A stretch of DNA of 64,000 nucleotides from Blastomyces gilchristii SLH14081 (taxonomy: Eukaryota > Ascomycota > Eurotiomycetes > Onygenales > Ajellomycetaceae), in assembly GCF_000003855.2 (NCBI RefSeq), contig NW_003101680.1, positions 292,490 to 356,489 of the forward strand, read 5' to 3'. Numbering within the stretch: position 1 is the first letter of the stretch; each line of letters begins with the position of its first letter. This document shows, piece after piece, positions 1 through 10,597 of this stretch. The notes under the pieces are model-generated. The model was not told the origin of the DNA. It saw only the letters and a list, made by a program, of their open reading frames with translations, and did no database searches. Position numbers and translations under genes: made by a program.

Positions 1-424
1 AGAGACTCTTCAGTTAATCTCTTTATACACTCAGTTTAAGCATTCTGTAAAGCTTTTCTATCTTCTCTAATCTATCTATATCTGTTATTCTGGTCTTCTT
101 AATATAGTCAGGCCTGTGAGAGAGTCTATTCACTGAGTTCTTAGTTTTCTTGATATGCTCTATCTTGAATCAGAACTCACTCAGTCTCTCAGTTCAGCAG
201 ATCTGTCACTGTAAGAGTTTCTTGATTAAAGTAATCTATTATAAGCTGTCATGATCAGTTCTAATAGTAATCACTATTACAAGGTTCTTAAAGTAGTAAT
301 ACTAGTGATAGAAGAATTTCACTATTATAAGAAGCTTCTAATCATGAATATTATAGTTAATCTCTGTAGATTATATCTTCTGTGAGAAAAAGATTACTGA
401 AACTTAGTTCTCATTTAACTGTAG

Positions 425-640
425 TTATAAGACTATTTCTGAAATTATAAAGAAGAAGATATCTGTCTTCAATCTGATTAAGAGTAAGAAATTAAAGTGA
501 AATAGTATCACTGTATCTGTGAATATCTGTTTCAATCTTATAAAGACCTTATAAGCTTCTGAGATAAGAAAGTTCTTACAGCTCTTTCTTCTTAATAATC
601 TTTTCATTCTTTATTCACAGAATAACTTCTTCTTATTTTT
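425..640 (-). pseudogene. Gypsy B RNase H, N-terminal fragment
   Basis: A 60-residue open stretch on the minus strand reads like the link from RT to RNase H in Ty3/Gypsy pol. It contains SEAYKVFIRLKQIFTD followed by a degraded version of the usual 'IL-HFDP...LETDAS' segment. RNase H would degrade the RNA strand of the RNA/DNA hybrid during reverse transcription. The first catalytic Asp position is present in LKTDIF. The remainder is broken and runs toward the window edge. The family assignment rests on motif order and on the RT fragment upstream at 1319-1830. Confidence 0.6.
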
Positions 641-814
641 ACTCTTCAGCATATTTATAAGAGTTAAGAAGATTCTTATAAATGCAAAGATAAACAGTCT
701 ATAGAAATTCACAAAGCTTAGAAAGATCTGAATCTTATAAATACTAGTTAACTCTGATCATGATAGAATAGTCATAATCTATCAAGATTTCATCTGAATA
801 TTATCTGTAATAAT

Positions 815-1318
815 TAGACTGGCCGCTGGGATCATAAATTTCACATTTGATCTCATTTGGTCTGGTCCCATACATTTCTTGGCGTGAATCCCGCTGGGAC
901 TAGTCATTAAAAAAACATAAAGTGACTATATATCAGATCTTAAAATGAAACCATGACTTGAAAAAAATGAGAAAGTGATCTCATTTAATCTCATTTAGTC
1001 TCATTCTTAGTATGAAGTTACTATTTTTAGACATTTTAAGGTTTTTTTTAGACTATTTTTAATTTTTTAAAAAGTAACACTTTTTGATAACATTCAAATT
1101 AGATTTAAAGTCATTTAAAGCAATAAAAATAATTTAAATTGAGAAGTGAAAATCATGATCTCATTTGAAAAATGTGATAAGAGTAGACAGTAAGTCTCAC
1201 TGAGACAGTATGAAACTACTATCTAATGTTAAAACCATGTAATGAGATCAGTTAAATTGGTAATGAGACTATCAAAAACTCTGGTCCTGGTCTCAGACAC
1301 GGTCACACGGTCAGTCTA
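815..1318 (+). mobile_element. hAT-type MITE, copy 1
   Basis: A 504-bp non-coding element with termini TAGACTGGCC and (reverse complement of the other end) TAGACTGACC. It is flanked by the exact 8-bp duplication GTAATAAT at 807-814 and 1319-1326. Eight-base TSDs and TAG-type ends fit the hAT superfamily. Four further near full-length copies lie in this window, and the ends match the large hAT at 48227-63159. It is inserted in Gypsy B between the RT and RNase H. Confidence 0.85.
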
Positions 1319-1840
1319 GTAATAATTACATATTCTAGAAAATTAATGTAATAGATACTGAAGTTGCACTTTATAAGCTTAATATATAGTTCTGCCTTAT
1401 CTAAGACCTTTAACACAGTTTATATATACTCAGTGTGTTCTTTCTTTTTCACAGAGTACATTATCACATCATTCAGATATATTATTATAAAGATATTTAG
1501 ATATACATGAAGTATTTTATTAATAAAGAACTGAAATACTGTGAGAGTATTAATTAAATTAAAAGATATCACTAAATATTCAAATAATCTCAACACAGTT
1601 TTAAAGACAGTCTTTTATTCATTCTCAGACTGTATTCACAGCTGTGTATATATATTAATTATATTCAATTGTGTGAATATGACAGCTTCTGTGAGATGAT
1701 TGATTACATTCTCAATCAGAGATAGAAGATAGCAACTCTTTATTATCTTAAAGTTCAGATTATAATAGTTTATATATAATTTGAGATCTTCATTCTTTTT
1801 CTTTATAAATATCACAGAGACTGTCACAGAGATCTGTGAA
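1319..1840 (-). pseudogene. Gypsy B reverse transcriptase
   Basis: Minus-strand RT remnant. The 63-residue open stretch at 1636-1827 holds the typical Gypsy block VIFIKKKNEDLKLYIN, followed by a 'PLPLIENVIDRL'-like segment and a 'FTQLNI-N-YTQL' segment corresponding to 'FTKLDLRNAYHLI'. Further downstream at 1450-1482 the catalytic motif reads IYLNDVIMYS, where YLDDV has lost its first Asp to Asn. Stops and Asn-for-Asp changes agree with G-to-A mutation. The enzyme would have copied genomic RNA in the virus-like particle. It is inactive here. Confidence 0.8.
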
Positions 1841-2640
1841 GATCAGATAAAGTTATTCTTCAGATTCTTCTTTATATAAGTCTGTAAGATCTCTGTCTTG
1901 TAATAAGAGAGTTTATAAATTAATTCTTAGAAGAGTTTCTACTCTTTTATTAAATCTATTATCAGATTCTTCTCATAGTGAGATAAAAGCTCAGCTATCT
2001 TAGCTGAGCTGAATATCTCTGTAAGATCTCAGTATTTCTCTGATATCTGAAGCTCAGTTTTCATGACTGTAAAGTTCTCAGACATTTATAAAGTTATTAT
2101 ATAGATGAGCTTGTCTTCTCTAATCAATTCTACAGTATTAACTGATTCTATCTCTGTAAATAAGTCTGTTAACACTGATTAGAAGTATAAACCTGACTTG
2201 CAGACAGCTATGTATAAATTGTGTCTTTAAAATTATATAAGTCTTAAGTACATATTATCTGTAATATCTGTGATAATCACAGTTTCTATAAATTTTCTTC
2301 AAGTTTTAAAGAGATCTTACAATTCAAAGATAATTCTTATAAGTCTCTCAGTTCTCAGATCTGAGTTATCACACTCTACTTATTATAAGAGTAGATTCTC
2401 AGTCTTTATCACTCAGCTTATTCACTCTGTGAGCTTTGAAGATACTACAGTGATCTGAGACTCTGAGTTTATTAATACTTTTTATACTTATAAGATAGCA
2501 GTACTGTAGTATAGTCTCTCTCTATAAGTATGTATTTTTATTAAGAGAGTAACAGATTCAGATATCAGCTTTAAGATTTTCAAGAAGACTGTTGCTGACT
2601 CTGTCTATGACTTCTCAAATTTCTATTTTAATTCATTTAG

Positions 2641-3370
2641 ATAGTTTGTACAGAGATATTCTGATTTAGAACAGATAAAGTAGAGATTCTTTTTCTTAGT
2701 CTCTTTATTATACACTCTGTTCACAGAAGCTTATAAAGCTCTCTCTTTCTACTCAGTAGTTAGATATAAATCTCTCTATATCTTATTATCTTTTTCTGAT
2801 AAATCTGTTCTCTGTTATTCTAGCTCTTACAGAGCTGATCAGTGATTCACTCTTCACAGATCTATAACTCTCACAGTGATTTATAAGTAGTGAATGAGAG
2901 TCATCAGTTTCTTCAGAGTCAAGAACTTAGAGTCTTACTTAGTAAGCTTATTCTATATATCTTTATTCAGCTTCTTTATAAATATCATTATTCAGATCTT
3001 ATTTCAGAGCTCTGTTTTCACAGATCTTAATTCATATTATAATTTTATAAATTACTGTGAGTAGTCTTTATCAGACTTTTCATCTCTTTTTCTAATATTA
3101 ATAATTACAGCTCAGATGTTCTCTATCTGACTTATAAAGTTTTTTAACTTATTCTTTAGATAGATTTTGAGAACAGATCAGTGAAATCTCTTATAATTAT
3201 TCTCTAGATAATTAAGTCAGTTCTTAACTTCAGTGTAGTAGAGATCTGTTATTATATAGATAATAGTTTCTTTATCTTTTATATCACACAGCTGAGCTTG
3301 TAAGTCAATTTTAAATACAAACTTATAAAAGCTTTTATAGATTGTAATTTAATAGATAATCTTAAGCAGT
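2641..3370 (-). pseudogene. Gypsy B gag, C-terminal part with CCHC knuckle
   Basis: Translating the minus strand here, and reading stops as mutated codons, gives a charged Lys/Glu-rich gag-like sequence. It ends in a zinc knuckle at 2641-2682. The knuckle has C-x2-C-x4-H-x4-C spacing, but the first Cys, the His and the last Cys have all become Tyr (TGT/CAT to TAT), which is the expected G-to-A or C-to-T result. Gag packages the RNA. The N-terminal part continues at 10611-11121, on the far side of the LINE nest. About 800 bases between the knuckle and the RT probably held the protease, which I could not recognise. Confidence 0.6.
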
Positions 3371-3383
3371 TATAACTTAAGAA

Positions 3384-4516
3384 TGCTCTGAGAGTTATAA
3401 AGATGAGCTTAAATCATATAATCAGAGAAAGAGTCTCTTCTTCATTTCCATCAATTAACTCTGGAAATGAACTGAATTGGAATAGATTTCTTGATTGAAA
3501 TGAAAATAATTCTTCAAAGAAAATGCCTTCTCAACTGTACAGACTATGCTCACTGATTAAAAATCAATTTTCTTCTTTAAATATTGAAAAAGTTGATCAT
3601 GAGAAGACATCTCCCTGAAGAGAAAAGCTTGAATCTCTTATAGACTTGTAAATAAGTGAACTATCTAAGAAGAAAGAATATGAACAGCATTTGAAGAGAA
3701 TTTCTACAAGCAATATAGATGACTCTATTCTGATTTATTCAGATGACTTCAAAAATGAGAATTTGAATAGATTAGATGCAGACATTGCTTATACTGAAGA
3801 TAATATCAATTTTATCTCAGATTTCTGAAATTTAGGCTATGAATCTGAAGTCTTTGATGCTGAACTATTTACAATAGTGAAAGCTTTCAAACTCATTGAA
3901 ATAAAATCTCATAAAAGAGGAAATAGTTTGAAAGAGATATGAATATTCTCTGATAGTCAAGCTGCTTTAAAAAGACTTAGAAATAGTCAGATTCATAATG
4001 ATCAAATGAATCTTGAACTGATCTTAAACTCTGTTTTGAAAATTCAAAAGAGAAGAATGTCAAAGCTGATAATTCATCTACACTAAGTTTCTGCTTATAT
4101 AAATATTCATGACAATGAATTCACTGATTCAGCTGTGAAAAAGAGTTCAGAATTAAGCAGATCTATTCAAAAAATTGTGTCCTGGTCTTTTATAAAGAGA
4201 AAAATAAAAGAATCTTGTTTAGATAAGTGAAATGAAAGCTGGCAGAAACAATAGAAGAGTATACATTATTCAAGATTTGAAACAAAACTCAAGTGAAAAT
4301 CTTGTTCAATTAAATATAAAAGGAAAATATTCTCATCTATAATACAGCTGAAACTAGGACATGACTATTTTCAAATCTTATATGCAAAGATTTGATGATA
4401 GATTTGATTCAATAGAATGCTCATTTTGCAATGCAAATGAGAATTCTGAGCATATTGTAATGCACTGTGTATTATACAATAGTCTCAGAGTCAGATTGAA
4501 AGAGAAGTATGATTTA
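3384..4516 (+). pseudogene. LINE ORF2 C-terminal part: RNase H and CCHC
   Basis: Plus-strand remnant of the ORF2 C-terminus. RNase H landmarks appear in order: LIYSDD (first Asp), FDAELF (Glu), FSDSQAALKRL (second Asp), then a degraded form of the H-x-N-I-H-G-N-E-L-A-D block at about 4090-4130, in which GNELAD has become DNEFTD. At about 4416-4470 the final knuckle reads CSFCNANENSEHIVMHC (C-x2-C...H-x4-C), typical of Tad1/I LINEs. Several Trp codons are TGA. The reading continues after the inserted element at 10080. Confidence 0.85.
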
Positions 4517-5267
4517 GCCAGCGTGGCCCAGTTGGTAAGACTGGTAACCAAGGCCGCACACATTAGGGGTGCGTGGGTTCGAATCCCACCGCTGGCATCT
4601 GCCACTTCTTACCCATGAAAGCCCCCATGTAATAGAGGCTGAGCCTAATTAGTAAGGCTTGGTGCGGGGTAGAACTCTCTACTGCAAGCCAAGCCACTAG
4701 TTAAGCGAGATCCTGCGAACACCCACCAGGGCCGGCATGGGGTGTCAATGTCCCACTATCCTACTGTGCACCCGTCAAGGTTCTAATGATATAGAGCCAA
4801 GCCTAATGTAGTGGTTATACACTACTTAAGCAAGTCCCTAACTAGGGCTGTCATCAGAGCCTAGCTCCCCCCTCAAATACAGAGAATAATTTTGAAAACC
4901 ATCTGACTAGCAGGCCTAGACGCGCATCTAGGCCCTAGACAGGGCACCCTGATAGGCTAGAGCCTGCAAGCTCACTGCCAACCCCTAATACTGGCAGGGA
5001 GGACTGCAGTCATCAAGCCTATGATTAGTCCCTAACACGGGGGCGAGGCCACAACAGCTGATTGGTAGGCCTATGGGCATCTAATGAGGCTGAGATCAGC
5101 AACCGGAAGCTTGGTGTGTACACCACCAAGTGGGCGGTGGCAGCCACTAACTAATGCCCCTGGAAATTAGTGGCTGGCCCGAGAGGACGGACGCGGTGAT
5201 CAATTAATTATAGAGGGTTAAATGTAATTAGCTTAAGGTGCATCCTGCGGGTGGCTAGCGCCCATAG
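4517..5267 (+). mobile_element. SINE-1: tRNA-headed element, GC-rich
   Basis: A 751-bp GC-rich island begins with a tRNA-like head: a perfect 7-bp acceptor stem (GCCAGCG / CGCTGGC), an A-box-like TGGCCCAGTTGG, a B box GGTTCGAATCC and a perfect T stem (GTGGG / CCCAC). These form an internal RNA polymerase III promoter. The body shares blocks with SINE-2 (for example 'AAAACCATCTGACTAG', and the segment before 'TTAGCTTAAG'). Its 3' end joins LINE ORF2 sequence directly at 5268 with no tail or TSD between. It is barely mutated, unlike its surroundings. I read it as a SINE, not a working tRNA gene. Confidence 0.75.
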
Positions 5268-5317
5268 TCATTCAATTTGATATTGAACTGAGTGAAAAAC
5301 AAAGAAGTGAAAATCCT

Positions 5318-5537
5318 CTTCTCTCTAATCAGTATAACTTTGAAAAAGCTGATTGAAAAGCAGTTGAAGAAAGAGTAAAACAGCTGAAATCTGAAAGACA
5401 GAATGAGCTCTATTGAAATCAAAGTCACTTCTCTCTAATCAGTATAACTTTGAAAAAGCTGATTGAAAAGCAGTTGAAGAAAGAGTAAAACAGCTGAAAT
5501 CTGAAAGACAGAATGAGCTCTATTGAAATCAAAGTCA
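5318..5537 (+). repeat. Exact 110-bp tandem duplication
   Basis: Positions 5318-5427 and 5428-5537 appear identical base for base. The other LINE with this part of ORF2 (minus strand, about 54180-54310) has a single copy. The duplication changes the reading frame (110 is not a multiple of 3). Since both copies carry the same mutated bases, it arose after the hypermutation, or it is an assembly artefact. Confidence 0.85.
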
Positions 5538-6716
5538 AGATATCTCAAATGAAATGCTTGAGAATAGAGTAAAGCTGATTACATCTATTCTTCTAACAAG
5601 TATTGAAGAAAATATTTCAAAGAAAAAGTCTTCTGAGTATTTCAAATCTTGATGAAATGAGAATATTACTTCTAAAAGAAAACAATTAATCACTGCTAAG
5701 AGAGAGTGAAAGAATAACTTAATATCTGATGAAGAGTTCAAAGCTATTTGAAATGAATATTTTTCAGATATTAAAAAAGCCAAAACAGATTGCTGGAACA
5801 AATTTCTTGAAGAAGTATAAGAAAAAGAAGTTTTTAAAGCCTTTAACTATACTAAAACAAGAAGTGTAGCAAAGCTTTCAACCTTAGAATATGAATTTCA
5901 GAATGAATTGTATACAGCAAACTTCTTTGAGAAAAAATGTCAAGCTTTTATGAGAATTCTCTTTCAAAACTCATCACATTTAGAAGAGAAGAATATGTCA
6001 TTTCATGAATATATTAATGAAAATAACTGGGAATGACCTGAGCTTACATGTGATGAACTAGAGTCAGTAATATTCTCAAGTTCAATTAAAACTGCTGCAG
6101 GGCCTGATTCAATTAATCATTTAATTATTCAAAACACATATTTCTACTTGAAGAATGAATATTTTGAGCTCTTTTTCAATCTCTTAAGAAATGATTATCA
6201 TTCTGAATGCTGGAGAGAAGCTACTGAAGTAATCCTTGCAAAATCTAATAGAAAAGCTTCAGTTTTTAAGTTATATAGAGTAATATCTCTGTTGAACTGT
6301 TTGAGAAAAGTTCTAGAAAAGATAATAGCTACTAGATTATCTTTTATAAGCTCTATTAGTGATTCTCTTCTATTTAATGAATAAATGAGAGATAGAAAAC
6401 AATGTTCTGTAATTGATACTGTTCTCTCAGTTATTCATGATATTCAAGTAGCAAAGTATGAAGGCCTGGTCTCAACTGCAGTTTTTATTGATATAAAAGA
6501 TACATTTGATCATGTTTCAAAGTTTAAGATAATTCAAACTTTGAAGATGTTAAAACTATCACTTTCTCTAATAAAATGAGGTAATTGTTTCATGTCTAAA
6601 AGAATTATACAACTATTCTTTGATGGAAGAAAACAAGATAAAACTGAGATAAAAATAGAAGTACCACAAGGATCTTCAATCTCACCTGTTTTATTTGCAA
6701 TATACACTGCATATTT

Positions 6717-7785
6717 GGCCCGGTGGCGTAGTGGTTAACTACGCTACCATGGAGCCCCAATTAGCGGCCTTCCCCCCGGGGAATGAATGCCAAGAGGGGG
6801 CAGGTTCAAACCCTGCAAGGGTCATCTTAACCACAGCTTCCACTATTAAGTTATAAAACAGTATCAGAGGCCCCCGGATGCACTATAGCAAATCATTATC
6901 AAGCTTAAGATGTTCATTCCAGGGGTTCCCGGGTGCTAATTCTCACTGATCTTAGGATTAACAGCCCCTCAGGTGCTTCAAGTTAGATCAGTACTAGAGT
7001 GATTGAGATCTAGAGTGCCCGCAGAATAGTGAATCATTATCAAGCTTAACTGGCCAGGTCTCATCCCCCTCACTCTAGGCACTCACTTTCAGGGAATGAG
7101 ATTTAAAAACTATCTGATTAGAACACCCTGGGCCTAGCAAGAACCTAGATGAGATGAGACCTAGGCACTCTTAATAGGTGATTAGTGCAAGCAAGACTGT
7201 GATGACCAATTGATAGGCTGAAATGCTGAGATTGACAGCTGAAAGATTAGAGACTTAACTAGAATTGAGTAGCTCTGATGTTATTCTTAGTGAGAATCTC
7301 ACTTATAAATAAGCTAGTTACAGAAGCTAGCTGGGTGACAGCTCTTTAGAGAGAATGATAATCCCTGAAGCAGACCTGAGAGAACAGAGGCAGTGATCAG
7401 TTATATAGAGTGTTAAAATATGTATATAGCTTAAGATGTAAACTGCAGAGATCTTGTTCTATAACTCTCTTTACTTTATCTTTTTCTTTCAATTTCTTTC
7501 TATCTATCTATTTAATGTGTCTATCTTTAAGACTGTGTTCTCTTTTTCTTTGTCATGATATTATCAAATGATTTCAAAGTATCAGAAGATGTTAAAATAC
7601 TGCAATTTATAAACAGTTTTTATATTCTGAACTGAAATTTTCTGATTTTGCATATCTGAAATTAATGAATGTATAATAGTTAACTTTACAGATATAGGAA
7701 AAACTCTGAGAACTAAAAGTTCTCAGATAGATGTCATAGTCTCTGACTGCATACATCTATAATTGAAGAATAATAATAATAATAC
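6717..7785 (+). mobile_element. SINE-2 copy a, with LINE-derived 3' tail
   Basis: A 1069-bp element flanked by the 12-bp duplication CACTGCATATTT at 6705-6716 and 7786-7797, inside the RT of the chimeric LINE. The uninterrupted target is seen at about 53020-53035 on the other strand. The head is tRNA-like: A-box-like TGGCGTAGTGG, a GCGTAG/CTACGC stem, B box GGTTCAAACCC and a perfect GCAGG/CCTGC T stem. The body runs to about 7440. From there to the end it matches the LINE 3' UTR (compare 9730-10060), including the hairpin at 7706-7726 and the (AAT)n end. A pol III head plus LINE tail implies mobilisation by the LINE enzyme. Confidence 0.9.
7706..7726 (+). promoter_or_regulatory. 3' hairpin of SINE-2
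   Basis: Stem CTGAGAAC / GTTCTCAG with loop TAAAA, about 60 bases before the (AAT)n end. The same hairpin occurs in every LINE 3' UTR and both SINE-2 tails in this window. By analogy with stringent-type LINEs it is a candidate recognition structure for the LINE reverse transcriptase. Confidence 0.6.
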
Positions 7786-9685
7786 CACTGCATATTTATT
7801 CAAGAATAGAGAGATGAAAATAGTGAGATCTTCAAGTTATATAGATGATATTAATCTACTCTACAGTTCAAAGACAATCAAAGAGAATTTAGAAGTGATT
7901 AAGAAAGCAGTAAAGGAAATCTTTGTTAGAGCAGATATCAATCTAATTCAATTTAATATGAATAACACTGAGATAATTCACTTTTTTCCCAGGTTTAATG
8001 AGAAAGAACTAAGTCTAACTCTTCTGAATAAAGAGATTAAACCCAGTTTGAATGTCAAATGACTAGGAGTATGGTTAAACTTCAAGTTGAATTTTAAATA
8101 TTATATTCAACAAAGAATCATCAAGGCAGAGAGACTACTGAATAGTATAATCAGACTATCAAATACTGAGAGAGGTCTATCTTTTCAGGCTATGAGACAG
8201 TTATACATAGCCTGTATTACCTCAGTAGCTGATTATGAAGTTCAAGTTTAATGAAACAATCAAGATAACTTCACTGAACTATTTCAAAGTCTATAAAACA
8301 GAGCTTTGAGAAGAATTCTGAGAGCATTCAAATCATCTCCTATTAAAGCAATGGAAATTGAAGCCTCAATTTCACCTCCTGCTATTTGATTTGAAAAGGC
8401 CTGTATGAACTATGCTCTGAGAGTTATAAAGATGAGCTCAAATCATATAATCAGAGAAAGAGTCTCTTCTTCATTTTCATCAGTTAACTCAGGAAATGAA
8501 CTGGATTGAAATAGATTCCTTGATTGAAATGAGAATAATGCTTTAAAGAAAATGCCCTCTCAACTGTATAGACTATGTTCAGTTATTAAGAATTAATTTT
8601 CTTCATTAAATGTTGAGAAAATTGATCATGAGAAGATATCTCTCTGGAGAGATAAGCTGGAATCTCTCATAGACTTATAAATAAGTGAACTATCTAAAGA
8701 GAGAGAATATGAACAGCATTTGAAGAAGATCTCTACAATCAATATAAATGACTCTATTCTGATTTACTAAGATGACTCAAAAAATGAGAATTTGAATAGA
8801 TTAGGCGCAGGCATTGCTTATACTGAAGATAATATCAATTTTATCTCAGATTTCTGGAATTTAGGCTGTGAATCTGAAGTCTTTGATGCTGAACTATTTG
8901 TAATAGTGAAAGCTTTCAAACTCATTGAAATAAAATCTCATAAAAGAGGAAATAGTTTGAAAGAGGCATGAATATTCTCTGATAGTCAAGCTACTTTAAA
9001 AAGACTTAGAAATAGTCAGATTCATAATGATCAAATGAATCTTGAACTGATTTTAAACTCTGTTTTGAAAATTCAAAAGAGAAGAACATCTAAACTGATA
9101 ATTCATCTGCATTGAGTTCCTGCTCATATGAATATTCATGGCAATGAATTGGCTGATTCAGCTGCAAAAAAGGGTTCAGAATTAAGCAGATCTATTCAAA
9201 AAACAGTGTCCTGGTCTTTCATAAAGAGAAAGATAAAAGAATCTTGTTTAAACAAGTGAAATGAAAGCTGGCAGAAATAAAAGAAGAGCATATATTATTC
9301 AAGATTTGAGACAAAACCAAAGTGGAAATCTTGTTCAATTAAATGCAAAAAGAAAATATTCTCATTCATAATTCAGCTAAAACTAGGACATGGTTATTTC
9401 AAATTCTATATACAAAGATTTGATGATAGATTTGATTCAACAGAGTGCTCATTCTGCAATACAAATGAGAATCCTGAGCATATTGTAATACATTGTGCAT
9501 TATACAATAGTCTCAGAGTCAGATTAAAGAAGAAGTATGATTTAAATCAATTAAATATGAGGTTCTTATTCTCAACTGAGACAGGACTTAAATACTTAAT
9601 AGACTTTCTATCAGAAACTCAAGCAGCTACAAGAAAATGGCTCAATTCAGAAGTATCTGAATATGAAGAGGTGGAAATTGATTAG

Positions 9686-10065
9686 ATATAGTCTGTTAAA
9701 ACAGCTATACACTATCTTTTAATAATTTTATTTTGTTATAGTCTCTCTTTACAGTACTTGTTTCTTTCTGTTCTTTTCTATCTATCTATTTAATGTGTCT
9801 ATCTTTAAGACTATGTTCTCTTTTCTTTTGTCATGATATTTTCAAATGGTTTCAAAGTATCAAAAGGTGTTAAACCACTGCAATTTATAAACAGTTTTTG
9901 TATTCTGGGCTGGAATTTTCTGATTTTGCATATCTGAAATTGATAAGTGTATAATAGTTAACTTTACAGATATAGGAAAAACCCTGAGAACTAAAGGTTC
10001 TCAGGTAGATATCATAGTCTCTGACTGCATACATCTATAATTGAAGAAGAATAATAATAATAATA
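9686..10065 (+). other. LINE 3' UTR and (AAT)n end of the chimeric element
   Basis: Non-coding 3' end after the ORF2 stop. It contains 'TCTATCTATCTATTTAATG', a conserved stretch ending in 'GTATAATAGTTAACTTTACAG', the hairpin at 9983-10005 (CCTGAGAAC / GTTCTCAGG, loop TAAAG), and an AAT-repeat end. The same sequence occurs at 7440-7785, 10227-10597 and, reversed, at 12652-12990, 34148-34520, 50735-51122 and 60362-60739. Confidence 0.85.
9983..10005 (+). promoter_or_regulatory. LINE 3' UTR hairpin
   Basis: A nine-base-pair stem (CCTGAGAAC with GTTCTCAGG) and a five-base loop, TAAAG. Both arms stay complementary in most copies although the flanks are mutated, which suggests it mattered when the elements were active. 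Confidence 0.6.
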
Positions 10066-10079
10066 AGAAGTATGATTTA

Positions 10080-10226
10080 AATGAATTAAATATAAGATTC
10101 TTATTCTCAATTGAGACAGGAATTAAATACTTAATAGACTTTCTATCAGAAACTCAAGCAGCTACAAGAAAATGGCTAAATTCAGAAATATCTGAATATG
10201 AAGAGGAGAAAATCAATCAGATATAG
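10080..10226 (+). pseudogene. LINE ORF2 extreme C-terminus (rest of the old LINE)
   Basis: Continues the old LINE's ORF2 after the chimeric insertion. It reads 'NELNIRFLFSIETGIKYLI' and then a RKWLNSE segment, matching the end of ORF2 in the copies at 9545-9685 and 60740-60900. The usual end 'VEID-stop' has become KINQI, with termination two codons later at 10224-10226. The 3' UTR and (AAT)n tail follow to 10597. Confidence 0.85.
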
Positions 10227-10597
10227 TCTGTTATAACAGCTATATACTATCTTTTAATAATTTGTTTTATTACAGTCTCTCTTTACTTTATCTGTTTCTT
10301 TCAATTCTTTTCTATCTATCTATTTAATGTGTCTATCTTTAAGACTGTGTTCTCTTTTCTTTTGTCATGATATTGTCAAATGATTTCAAAGTATTAGAAG
10401 ATGTTAAAATACTGCAATTTGTAAACAGTTTTTGTATTCTGGGCTGGAATTTTCTGATTTTGCATATCTGAAATTGATGAATGTATAATAGTTAACTTTA
10501 CAGATATAGGAAAAACTCTGAGAACTAAAAGTTCTCAGGTAGATGTCATAGTCTCTGACTGCATACATCTATAATTGAAGAATAATAATAATAATAA
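10227..10597 (+). other. 3' UTR and (AAT)n tail of the old LINE
   Basis: The third plus-strand copy of the LINE 3' UTR in the nest, with the CTGAGAAC-TAAAA-GTTCTCAG hairpin near 10515-10537 and an AAT-repeat end. The 13-bp TSD (10598-10610) that pairs with 3371-3383 follows directly. Confidence 0.85.

Larger units (their letters stand above)
1..3370 (-). mobile_element. Ty3/Gypsy relic B, 3' part
   Basis: Degenerate Ty3/Gypsy retrotransposon read on the minus strand. In coding order I can place gag with a CCHC knuckle (3370 to 2641), reverse transcriptase (about 1830 to 1319) and the start of RNase H (about 640 to 425); integrase would lie off the left edge. The 5' part of gag continues beyond the LINE nest at 10611-11121. 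A MITE sits between the RT and RNase H at 815-1318. All frames are broken by stops from G-to-A change. No LTR is visible inside the window. It is a different family from the chromodomain elements A1-A4, judged by its RT sequence. Confidence 0.75.
5268..9685 (+). pseudogene. LINE ORF2 (endonuclease-RT linker, RT, RNase H, CCHC)
   Basis: Plus-strand ORF2 remnant, interrupted by SINE-2. In order: the linker after the endonuclease (5268-6080); RT from about 6085, including the VISLLNCLRKVLEKII block (6280-6325), AVFIDIKDTFDHVSK (6478-6525; the usual FDAFD region) and an 'SSISPVLFAIYTA' block just before the SINE. After the SINE the catalytic motif reads SYIDDINLLYSS, with YIDD at 7838-7849. RNase H follows (8740-9260), with a well kept NIHGNELADSAAKKGSEL. 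The CCHC is at 9450-9500 and the stop is TAG at 9683-9685. ORF2 would nick the target and reverse-transcribe. Many TGA codons replace Trp. A 110-bp tandem duplication lies at 5318-5537. Confidence 0.9.
4517..10065 (+). mobile_element. Chimeric SINE-1/LINE insertion
   Basis: One insertion made of SINE-1 (4517-5267) fused to a LINE lacking its 5' part (5268-10065), ending in (AAT)n. It is bounded by the 14-bp duplication AGAAGTATGATTTA at 4503-4516 and 10066-10079. The target is the old LINE of the nest. The most economical origin is a template switch from LINE RNA to SINE RNA during target-primed reverse transcription. SINE-2 (6717-7785) later inserted into it. Confidence 0.8.
3384..10597 (+). 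mobile_element. Old LINE split by a later chimeric insertion (nest)
   Basis: The outermost LINE of the nest is 5'-truncated at 3384 and ends in an (AAT)n tail at about 10597. It is flanked by the 13-bp duplication TATAACTTAAGAA at 3371-3383 and 10598-10610. Its own sequence is only 3384-4516 plus 10080-10597; everything between came later. The two halves rejoin at 'aagtatgattta|aat', which is continuous in the other LINE copies (for example near 9535-9545). The family is a Tad1/I-type LINE with C-terminal RNase H and a CCHC motif. Confidence 0.9.

Noticed and set aside
815..1318. Tc1/mariner MITE with TA target duplication
   Set aside because: TA flanks are present, but five copies show matching 8-bp duplications outside TAG...CTA ends, which fits hAT.
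4517..4599. Functional tRNA gene
   Set aside because: It has a good acceptor and T stem and both pol III boxes, but the middle part does not fold into a convincing anticodon arm. It is followed by a SINE body shared with another tRNA-headed element.
6717..6825. tRNA gene
   Set aside because: The head belongs to a 1.07-kb SINE with TSDs and a second copy at 12652. The region between D and T arms is too long for a tRNA.
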